A stretch of 28,973 bases of DNA from a virus. Below are positions 21,184 to 27,820 of this stretch, piece by piece; positions within the stretch are counted from its first letter, which is position 1; each line of letters opens with the position of its first letter. A program made the translations under genes and the position numbers. The stretch covers positions 1 to 28,973 of the IMG/VR virus record IMGVR_UViG_3300018084_000010; one strand, given 5' to 3'. A model generated the notes under the pieces. That model was not told where the DNA came from. It worked only from the letters and a program-made list of their open reading frames with translations, and made no database searches.

Positions 21184-21767
21184 TTGACGTCGCCGCGATT
21201 TATAATCGATTCTTTGCGCTCGGCGGACCACCGTCTGGATCTGTTCGTCCGTGGAATTATCGTCGGAAAGAAACATCGCTTCGTCTCGTCGGGTGTCAGC
21301 TGCTCGTGAATCTCGTCTACGAGCGACAGCCACGATGGGTTCTTGATCTCGGAAGCGGCATTACATCGCACATGCTCCGTCACGCGATGCGTGATCATCC
21401 TGATATGATTGTCATCACAACTGACACTCACCAGAAATGGCTCGATATGACGAGTGCTGAATTGCGTCGAGACGGACTGAACACGGAGCATTGTTACCTG
21501 CAGAGTGCTTTTGAGTCCAAGACATGGCCGCCGTTTGATCTCATCTCAGTCGACTCGGGCAATCTGAGCTATCGTATCGCACTCGCTCCACATTTTGTTG
21601 AGTGGTGCGCGCCACACGGAATACTCTTCCTCGACGATTGGCGGAGACACGACTATGCAGTCGCAATGGAAGAAGCATTAATTCCGATGGGATTCCAAGT
21701 GACTGAGCACGACAAAACGTTGGACGAGTTTGGAATGAGCACAGCCACTGCGGAGCGTGTCACATGA
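21180..21767 (+). CDS. Class I SAM-dependent methyltransferase (glycan cassette)
   Basis: A 195-residue protein starting at ATG 21180 (ATGA overlap). SAM-binding motif I VLDLGSGITSHML (54-66) is clear, with acidic ends of later strands (VITTDTHQKWLDM near 78-90; FDLISVDSG about 120-128) and GILFLDDW (about 146-153). This layout resembles the Methyltransf_24/FkbM-like groups that O-methylate sugars or natural products. There is no DNA target-recognition region. It is coupled to the PIG-L-like gene before it and the DNA-methyltransferase-like gene after it. Modification of a virion glycan is the simplest idea, but not proven. Confidence 0.8.
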   Translation: MIDVAAIYNRFFALGGPPSGSVRPWNYRRKETSLRLVGCQLLVNLVYERQPRWVLDLGSGITSHMLRHAMRDHPDMIVITTDTHQKWLDMTSAELRRDGLNTEHCYLQSAFESKTWPPFDLISVDSGNLSYRIALAPHFVEWCAPHGILFLDDWRRHDYAVAMEEALIPMGFQVTEHDKTLDEFGMSTATAERVT

Positions 21768-22264
21768 AGATCATCTATCACGATGCAATGACGACACTCT
21801 GGCTCGGTAACGCGGACCAGTGGCCATGCACGGATTGGGTAGATTTTGTGTTGACGAATCCGTATGGACCAATGCCGATTGGCCTCGCAAAGACGCCAGC
21901 GATCATCCATCAGTGGCGACATCGCAAAGCACAAGCAGAGCAATGGTCTCACATGCAGCTGACACGCGAAGTCAGTGCATGGAGTAAAGACCGCGAAGTC
22001 TTTTGGGCGAATACATACGTGACTGACTTCGTTCCGCTCAATCTCACAAACTATAATCCAGAACCATCTGGATGGTATCCGGAAGAACTCGTTGTGCGAT
22101 TGCTATCGCAGTATGTTCGTCCTGGACAAGTGGTCTGGGATGGATTCATGGGACGGAGCACGGTCGGCAAGGTGTGTCGCGCGATGGGAATCAAGTATAT
22201 CGGTGTGGAACAATTGGAACGCCACATGGTGCTTGCGATGTCGTACTTGGATCTTTCATCATGA
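21764..22264 (+). CDS. Small beta-class DNA-methyltransferase-like protein
   Basis: A 166-residue protein with ATG 21764 (ATGA overlap). The order of motifs is that of beta-class N6-adenine/N4-cytosine methyltransferases: catalytic motif IV as TNPYGP (31-36; usual DPPY/SPPY) comes first, and SAM motif I VVWDGFMGRSTVGKVCRAMG (123-142) with IGVE (146-149) comes last. The region between is short, leaving no room for a normal target-recognition domain. The NPYG variant keeps the Asn-Pro-Tyr core seen in N6-adenine enzymes. It may methylate phage DNA with low specificity, need a partner, or act on a non-DNA substrate. A DNA enzyme inside a glycan-like cassette is notable. Confidence 0.78.
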   Translation: MKIIYHDAMTTLWLGNADQWPCTDWVDFVLTNPYGPMPIGLAKTPAIIHQWRHRKAQAEQWSHMQLTREVSAWSKDREVFWANTYVTDFVPLNLTNYNPEPSGWYPEELVVRLLSQYVRPGQVVWDGFMGRSTVGKVCRAMGIKYIGVEQLERHMVLAMSYLDLSS

Positions 22265-23970
22265 CGCAACCATCCTTCTGGAGTCCAACCACGACCCGAG
22301 AACTCGACAGTACACCACTGTCGGATACGGAACGTCCGGCCAGGATCGTGGCCTGTATCAACGTATGGAATGATCTCGACGCGCTCAAGCAGACATTGCC
22401 GTCGTGGTTCGCCTACGTCGAGGCGGTAATCGCTGTTGATGGTGCCTATGGTGCGATTGATCAAGGACTTAGCACTGATGGAACGCGCGAATACTTGTCG
22501 AAGATGAAACGCACGACGCTTGTCGATGGGGCTGGTCTATCCCAATGCGACAAGCGATCACTCTATTTTCGACACACGCGTGCGGGAGACATGCTCTTTA
22601 TCATCGATGCGGATGAGACTGTGCTCACTCCGCAGGCCTTGCGCGAGGTGCCGATCTGCGATGTTGGTTGGATCCGCGTGCATTCCAATCTCTACAAGCG
22701 TCAATATGGACAACCGAGATTGATCCGCTGGCAGCCCGGACTTCGCTATCAAGGTCGGCATCATTGGATCTATGCGAATCATCGTGTGCTTTGCACGCAT
22801 CAGTATGGTGGCCCTGGCTTTGAGCATCGTGTGTCTAATGTAACGATCAATAACCAACGCCAGCTCGGTCGGTCACCATCGCGCATGTCTGCAAAGCGCG
22901 AGAATCACGCTGTGCAGATTGCAGATGAGAGAAGTCAGTGCTCAATGCCGACGGCGTTCGCGTCAGACACACAGATCGGTGGGCGCGAAGCATTACAGAT
23001 TGCGCATATCGTCTATCGTGATGATGGCCTTGCTCCGTCGCGCTTGCATACGGCGATCAATCGTACGACTCCACACTCCTCACTCTTCTTTAAGAATCGA
23101 CCGGGGCCGTTCGGCGTGCCTGATGGATTGTTGATGTCCCAGAATTCTGTGAAAATGATGCAAGCGCAACAACAGGCGGACGTCCTTCATTTTCATGGAG
23201 TCATGAGCCAAGCGAAGCGAATACGCCGAACGTCTCCGACGGTTTTTCATCATCATGGATCCTTACTGCGAGCCAATGCAGCGGAGTACAATGCACAAGC
23301 GAGATCGATCAACGCATTGATCCTGCTGTCGAATCTCGAATTGTTCTCATGGACGACGGATGTCGAGGCTCATTTCCTTCCGAACGTTATGCCCGTGGCG
23401 CGATATCGTCGCTTGCGAGATCGTTTGTCCGTGCCGTGGGATGGCAACAGCCCATTCCGCATCGCGCACTCGCCGTCAAAGCCAGAGCGGAAAGGAACGA
23501 AAGAATTTCTCGCTGCGTGCGAACGCTTGAATGCACGAGGTATTCCAGTCGAACCAGTGATGTTACACGATAAGGATCATCACGAAGTACTTCGCATCAA
23601 AGCGACATGTCATGCGGCGTTTGATTCGTTCTGGCTCGGCATTCAGTGCTCTGGACTCGAGTCGGCAGCGATGGGATTGCCCGTGATTGCAGGAGACGAA
23701 ACGGTTGCGAGACGCTACACCGAACAGTTCGGCGCAGTGCCATATACGATGGCGGTAAACGGCGAACAGTTGGAAACACAGCTCGAACGTCTCGTCGACG
23801 AGCCCGCATTCTACATGACCGAAGCCTTTCGCGTGTCGACATATGTGACGGCGCACCACGATGAGTCTGCGGTGGCCTTGCGATATCTCGATTTGCTGGA
23901 CACTGCGTTCGGTTGGCGTTCGTTAACACGGAGATCTCGCCCGATGACTTTCCTCAACATGAAAAGATAA
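22261..23970 (+). CDS. Bifunctional glycosyltransferase (GT-A plus GT-B domains)
   Basis: A 569-residue protein; ATG 22261 overlaps the previous stop as ATGA. The N-terminal domain (about 27-240) is GT2-like: RIVACINVWNDLDALKQTLP (28-47), VIAVDGAYG (56-64), then DGTREYL and the metal-binding IIDADE (114-119). The C-terminal domain (about 300-560) is GT-B/GT4-like: VLHFHGV, VFHHHGS, FRIAHSPSKPERKGTKEFL and CSGLESAAMGLPVIAGDE (about 461-478), the donor-nucleotide site. Joining two unrelated glycosyltransferase folds in one chain implies two successive sugar additions. It probably builds a short glycan on a phage protein or other phage-made acceptor. Donor and acceptor sugars cannot be told from sequence. 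Confidence 0.86.
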   Translation: MTQPSFWSPTTTRELDSTPLSDTERPARIVACINVWNDLDALKQTLPSWFAYVEAVIAVDGAYGAIDQGLSTDGTREYLSKMKRTTLVDGAGLSQCDKRSLYFRHTRAGDMLFIIDADETVLTPQALREVPICDVGWIRVHSNLYKRQYGQPRLIRWQPGLRYQGRHHWIYANHRVLCTHQYGGPGFEHRVSNVTINNQRQLGRSPSRMSAKRENHAVQIADERSQCSMPTAFASDTQIGGREALQIAHIVYRDDGLAPSRLHTAINRTTPHSSLFFKNRPGPFGVPDGLLMSQNSVKMMQAQQQADVLHFHGVMSQAKRIRRTSPTVFHHHGSLLRANAAEYNAQARSINALILLSNLELFSWTTDVEAHFLPNVMPVARYRRLRDRLSVPWDGNSPFRIAHSPSKPERKGTKEFLAACERLNARGIPVEPVMLHDKDHHEVLRIKATCHAAFDSFWLGIQCSGLESAAMGLPVIAGDETVARRYTEQFGAVPYTMAVNGEQLETQLERLVDEPAFYMTEAFRVSTYVTAHHDESAVALRYLDLLDTAFGWRSLTRRSRPMTFLNMKR

Positions 23971-25517
23971 TGCAAGATCAGTGGAGTGACCTCACGATCG
24001 TGACATCATGTCATCGGTATGGGAAGTATCTGCCAGAGTGGACGAAATCCATTCTGTCGAATACGGTGCGTGTCGGTCGTGTCTGCATGTTCTCTCATGG
24101 AACTGTCGAGGATTTCACCGCCTGTGAAGACGCAATCAAGGAATTCAAGAAAGCGGGCATTGCGACTCGCCACGAGCATTCGGCGACTCAATTGGATTAC
24201 GGATCAGCACGCAATCGCGCGGTTGCGATGGCGGTATCGCCGTGGGTCATGCATCTTGATGCCGATGATCTCCTCATGTCGCACGCCATCAAAGAGTTTC
24301 GGATTCTTTCGGAATCGTGCGATGTCATTCAAGCCGGCTATGAGCGCAGCGGAAACATCGCTGCTGGTCCTGCACGACGCGCACGCGTCTACCAAGGCGC
24401 CGATGGACTCGCAGCACTTGATCTCCCAGCCATCTGTTCTGGCAATTCTCCATTTCGGAAAACGTTATGGGATCGATCCCCGTACCGTAGTGACATGCTC
24501 GGTGCATGGGACACGGCGCTCTGGATCGGTTTCTCGCGGCTCGGCGCGAGGTTTCGTCCGACGATCAGAGCCGCATTCTATTATCGGCAGCATCACGATA
24601 GCGTCTTCAACGAACGTCGTCGGGTGAATGGATGGGCAAGAGCACACACGTCGGCGATGCTGAAAGCGCTGCGACGCAATTACGAAGGTGTTGACATTAT
24701 CGTTCCGCTGTCGAAACGTCTCTCGGCAGAACGTCAGCGAAATTGGACTCGTGTCCGCGCGCATTATGCCGAGCATCATCCTGACTGGCGAATTATCGAA
24801 GGGCTTTGTGATCATAAAGATTGGATCAAGGGACGCGCGGTCGAAGACGCGACTGGCGCTGCTCGTGGCGAGATTGTCGTAATTGCAGATTCAGATTGCA
24901 TCGTTCATCCGGACAAACTGCGCGATGCTGTGGCCAAAGTAAAGGAGGGAGCTCCATGGGCGATGCCACACACGATGGTACACCGAGCGAAAGATGCATT
25001 GACCCATGTGATTTGTGGCCAACATCCATCGACGTTACCAATGATTCCTGCGATGGTGCAATGCGATCGTGTTCCGCATGTTACAGTTCCTGGCGGAGGT
25101 ATCGTAGTCGTGAAGCGAGTAAACTACGATGCAGTCGGCGGAATTCCGCAAGTCTTTCACGGATGGGGAGGTGAAGACAAAGCATTCGCAATCATTTGTG
25201 AGACTGCGCTCGGACCATGTACACAAGGCGATGGCATTTTGGTCCATCTGTGGCATGAACATCAACAGGACAAAGTTCTACCGAATGGAAACCTCGGTGT
25301 CTTGAAGAAAATCGGCTACGCCGCTCAACATGGGAAAGACTCACTCATCGCCTTGACGTCTACATTCCCGAATGGAGCCGCTCGCCCGACCACTTCATTA
25401 CGTCCTGCGCCTGGACTTTATCACAAGGCTTCTGTCCGCGAGGTGAGACAGTTTGATCAGCGCACAATCGCTGAACGGCGAGAACGTCTGCAAGCAAAAC
25501 GCCGGAGGATGCCATGA
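23970..25517 (+). CDS. Tandem GT-A (GT2-type) glycosyltransferase
   Basis: A 515-residue protein. ATG 23970 overlaps the previous TAA (TAATG); upstream alternative starts lie inside that gene. Domain 1 (about 6-230): LTIVTSCHRYGKYLPEWTKS (8-27), YGSARNRAVAMA (77-88) and MHLDADD (94-100), the GT2 nucleotide and metal sites. Domain 2 (about 240-450): VDIIVPLSKRLSAERQRNWT, GEIVVIADSDCIVHPDKL (about 297-314) with its DSD metal motif, PGGGIVVVKRVNYDAVGG and HGWGGEDKAF near 397-406, resembling the acceptor-side helix of galactosyltransferase/chondroitin-synthase-like enzymes. Two GT-A units in one chain suggest alternating or sequential transfer. It works, presumably, with the adjacent GT-A/GT-B enzyme. 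Confidence 0.86.
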   Translation: MQDQWSDLTIVTSCHRYGKYLPEWTKSILSNTVRVGRVCMFSHGTVEDFTACEDAIKEFKKAGIATRHEHSATQLDYGSARNRAVAMAVSPWVMHLDADDLLMSHAIKEFRILSESCDVIQAGYERSGNIAAGPARRARVYQGADGLAALDLPAICSGNSPFRKTLWDRSPYRSDMLGAWDTALWIGFSRLGARFRPTIRAAFYYRQHHDSVFNERRRVNGWARAHTSAMLKALRRNYEGVDIIVPLSKRLSAERQRNWTRVRAHYAEHHPDWRIIEGLCDHKDWIKGRAVEDATGAARGEIVVIADSDCIVHPDKLRDAVAKVKEGAPWAMPHTMVHRAKDALTHVICGQHPSTLPMIPAMVQCDRVPHVTVPGGGIVVVKRVNYDAVGGIPQVFHGWGGEDKAFAIICETALGPCTQGDGILVHLWHEHQQDKVLPNGNLGVLKKIGYAAQHGKDSLIALTSTFPNGAARPTTSLRPAPGLYHKASVREVRQFDQRTIAERRERLQAKRRRMP

Positions 25518-25966
25518 TCCTCATGGGGAAAGTCCGGTGGGAAAATAAAGACAACATCGGGGAAGAAGAATTTCAGAAACTGAAACCCGGAGCGGAGATC
25601 GCTGTGACTGCAGCGACATTGTACTTTGAAGGCGCAGTGAAACGCACACTCAGTGGGAAACGTTCTGGACGAATTTATCGCATCGGAAAGAAGGGAAGGA
25701 TACATCAAGCATCGGCTCCTGGTGAAGCGCCCGCATCTATGCCGGACGCAACACTTCGAAAATCCATCACACATCAAATTCTTTGGGATGGTGATTTGGT
25801 CTGGGGTGAAGTCGGCACAAATGTAGTCTACGCTGCGATCCTCGAGTTCGGAGGCGTGACATGGAATGGTGGTCGTATTCTTCCACGTCCGTACATGGCT
25901 TCCACCTTTCTAGCCGAGGAGGAACATATTAACGCCATCCTCGAGGGAGCGACGAAAGTCAAATGA
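25514..25966 (+). CDS. HK97 gp10-like neck/minor tail protein
   Basis: A 150-residue protein with GGAGGA at 25504-25509 just before ATG 25514, which overlaps the glycosyltransferase stop. The pattern follows HK97 gp10-like proteins: an N-terminal helix (AVTAATLYFEGAVKR), a basic linker, TLRKSITHQI (about 79-88), VGTNVVYAAILEFGG (about 100-114), which corresponds to the conserved vGtn-x-YA-x-x-EfG segment, and RPYMASTFLAEEE near the end. These proteins sit at the head-tail joint. Resumption of standard tail-gene order here marks the right border of the glycan cassette. Confidence 0.85.
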   Translation: MILMGKVRWENKDNIGEEEFQKLKPGAEIAVTAATLYFEGAVKRTLSGKRSGRIYRIGKKGRIHQASAPGEAPASMPDATLRKSITHQILWDGDLVWGEVGTNVVYAAILEFGGVTWNGGRILPRPYMASTFLAEEEHINAILEGATKVK

Positions 25967-26367
25967 TGTGGGCCGAAGTGATGGAGCGAGTCGTTGCGCA
26001 GATTGCCGCGCATCCGACACTCGGTGTGCTCTATGAGAATCGTGTTCGCATGGCGAGTCCTTCTGGAGAACAACAAGTGCCGGGCATTGAATGGACCTTG
26101 ATTGGTGATACAGAGACGGAACTCTGGGAGCCAATCTTGATTCAGATCGATATTTGGTACACGGATCATGTTGTGATGATTCAGACCGAACGAATCATTC
26201 GTGGCATGTTCCGGCAAGATCTTCCGTTCAAACTCGGCGGAGACTTCACAGTCATCGCTACATTCGAGACGGGAGTGTCGTTGGCCGTGCCTGACCGATC
26301 CAATTTCTATGGTCGGGGTTTGAGATTCCGTATCGCCGCGCTGCGCAATCAGTACGCGTTCTCGTAG
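25963..26367 (+). CDS. Tail terminator/completion protein (DUF3168-like)
   Basis: A 134-residue protein starting at ATG 25963 (ATGA overlap). It has the compact alpha/beta outline of phage tail-terminator proteins: N-terminal helix MMWAEVMERVVAQIAAHP, strand IEWTLIGDT, then ELWEPILIQIDIWYTD (51-66), a helix TERIIRGMFRQ, and a closing strand GRGLRFRIAAL. Position between the gp10-like and tail-tube genes matches that of terminator proteins, which stop tube polymerisation and bind the head. The family is divergent, so the call leans on order and outline. Confidence 0.75.
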   Translation: MMWAEVMERVVAQIAAHPTLGVLYENRVRMASPSGEQQVPGIEWTLIGDTETELWEPILIQIDIWYTDHVVMIQTERIIRGMFRQDLPFKLGGDFTVIATFETGVSLAVPDRSNFYGRGLRFRIAALRNQYAFS

Positions 26368-26403
26368 GACGTAGGTCAACACTTCTCAGGAGGAGCAGGA
26401 AGC

Positions 26404-27078
26404 ATGTCGAACTTCAACTTGGCCGATGTCTCAGGGATCATTGCATCCTACGGTCGCGGCGTCGTCTTCTACGCCGACAAGTGGGATCCAACGACTGCCT
26501 TGTCCATGACGCAACTCGGCGTCACGGAAGGCGACATCAACGTATCTCCGAACGGCGCGACGGCAGGCCTCACACTGCCGGAATTGACTGGACCGATTCC
26601 GCACGAGATGGATTACCTCGGCGAGAATCCGGTGATCGAGATTCCGTTGTACTTGGCAGATCCGACACTCATCGGAATCTGTTCGCCATCCGGCAGCAAG
26701 CATGCAGGACGTTCGCGACGTGGTCCGGTAAAGGAATACACACTCGCTATCTTCCCCGAGGCGCTGTTTCTCGAAGCAGATAACGACGGTATCGTAACGG
26801 ACTTCGAGGTGGCTTTCGACATCGCTGGCGCATGGACGTTCAACAACATCGCACTAACTGCCGATCAGCAGCGATTGCTTGACGCCAGTTTCTGGCTCTG
26901 GCGTGTCGTGTTCAATCGTCCGACGCGTCGGTTTCGTGGCGGCGCTGGCGACGACAAGAAGAACATCGAGACCGTATCCACGCAAGCAATGCACCATCCA
27001 GACCTCGCAGAAGGCCACCACATCTACACGACTGGCGACCCATTCCTGGCTGGCATTGACTTGAACGGCGCGTCCTGA
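26404..27078 (+). CDS. Major tail protein (tail tube)
   Basis: A 224-residue protein with strong GGAGGA nine bases before ATG 26404, stronger than most neighbours, as expected of an abundant structural protein. The sequence is beta-rich, with no cysteine-rich or enzyme motif: GVVFYADKWDPTTALS near the N terminus, VSPNGATAGLTLPELTGPIP, then EYTLAIFPEALFLEADNDGI and AFDIAGAWTFNNIALTADQQ. It lies directly before the frameshifted tail assembly chaperone and tape measure, the normal position of the tube protein in siphoviruses. No sheath gene is nearby, so the tail is probably non-contractile. Assigned mainly from context and size. Confidence 0.78.
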   Translation: MSNFNLADVSGIIASYGRGVVFYADKWDPTTALSMTQLGVTEGDINVSPNGATAGLTLPELTGPIPHEMDYLGENPVIEIPLYLADPTLIGICSPSGSKHAGRSRRGPVKEYTLAIFPEALFLEADNDGIVTDFEVAFDIAGAWTFNNIALTADQQRLLDASFWLWRVVFNRPTRRFRGGAGDDKKNIETVSTQAMHHPDLAEGHHIYTTGDPFLAGIDLNGAS

Positions 27079-27080
27079 TC

Positions 27081-27596
27081 ATGGGGACGTTCAAATATAT
27101 TCCACCCCGCGAGGTGGAGGAGCGCCATCGGTCGAAGCGGCCGACGGCCTCCCCTCGCGGAGCGCTGCCGAGTCAGAGCGAACCTCGGCAACGGAATGTG
27201 GAGGCCGTCCTGTCGCTTGGGAGTACTCGCTATCTTCGCCTGCATGATCGTGCATACGCAATTCCGCCAGTTTCATTCAAGCTTGGCCAGCGTTTGCTTG
27301 ATCGGTCAATCCAAGTGACTGTGTTGGCGAAGCGTCTCTCGATCACTGGGAAGCGCGAAGATTCTGTCGAGTATTATCTCCAGCTTTCATCACTCGCACA
27401 AATGATGTGGCCGTATATGACACCGACTGGTGGACGGAAATGGCTGAAACGTTTTCATTTGATGCGTAATCCGTTGCTTGTCGCATCGGAGTTCGAAATT
27501 AAGGATGTTTGCGATTTTTTCTTGCAGGGCCGGACGATGTCAAGCGTCCAACCCTTATCGGATCAGACTCCGGCCTACGAGATACAGACGTCTTAG
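27081..27596 (+). CDS. Tail assembly chaperone, short form (gpG-like)
   Basis: A 171-residue zero-frame product starting at ATG 27081, two bases after the tail-tube stop, with no strong ribosome-binding site. The N-terminal 40 residues are basic and Pro/Ser-rich and probably disordered (PREVEERHRSKRPTASPRGA). The core from about 45 has strands LRLHDRAYAIPP and helices SIQVTVLAKRLS, EYYLQLSSLAQMMW and EFEIKDVCDFF. Chaperones of this kind hold the tape measure while the tube grows. Ribosomes that do not slip at 27515-27521 continue 24 residues past the site to TAG at 27594-27596. Confidence 0.8.
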   Translation: MGTFKYIPPREVEERHRSKRPTASPRGALPSQSEPRQRNVEAVLSLGSTRYLRLHDRAYAIPPVSFKLGQRLLDRSIQVTVLAKRLSITGKREDSVEYYLQLSSLAQMMWPYMTPTGGRKWLKRFHLMRNPLLVASEFEIKDVCDFFLQGRTMSSVQPLSDQTPAYEIQTS

Positions 27597-27820
27597 ATGA
27601 GCTCCAACTGTTCGTGGCCCTCCGGCCTGCATGGTGCGGAGCAGATGGATTTCCATTGTCGTGGCAACATTATCAGTATGCGTTGACACACATTGGACGA
27701 TCGTACTTGCGCGATCAGATGGCGACCGCGCAAGCTGTGCGGATGGCTGGAGTCGTGCCTGATGACTACGGAACGTGGCAGCGCGACATGACTCGACTGA
27801 CTGAGGTACCGAGATACTAA
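27081..27820 (+). CDS. Tail assembly chaperone, -1 frameshifted long form (gpGT-like)
   Basis: Slippage by -1 at T-TTT-TTC (27515-27521) carries the ribosome from the 27081 frame into the frame that stops at TAA 27818-27820, giving a product of about 246 residues. The added part reads LAGPDDVKRPTLIG onward and contains DELQLFVALRPAWCGADGFP and a helix HYQYALTHIGRSYLRDQMA, a typical T-domain. It has no convincing independent start or ribosome-binding site, which supports frameshifting over a separate gene. The order G-GT-tape measure is nearly universal in long-tailed phages, and the T-domain is thought to contact the tape measure. The tape measure start overlaps the stop. Confidence 0.85.
27515..27554 (+). 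promoter_or_regulatory. Programmed -1 ribosomal frameshift site with hairpin
   Basis: The slippery heptamer TTTTTTC (27515-27521) is in the right phase (T TTT TTC). Five bases later a stem begins: GGG (27527-27529) with CCC (27552-27554), a 2x2 internal loop, and GGACG (27532-27536) with CGTCC (27545-27549) around an 8-nt loop. Spacing and stem are as expected of a stimulatory element. Confidence 0.85.

Noticed and set aside
27143-27209. 10-bp inverted repeat GACGGCCTCC/GGAGGCCGTC inside the tail chaperone gene
   Set aside because: It lies within coding sequence with a 47-nt spacer and far from the frameshift site; no role could be supported.
27509-27820. Independent gene starting near 27509 in the second chaperone frame
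   Set aside because: No ribosome-binding site and the frame opens just before the slippery heptamer; a -1 frameshift product explains it.
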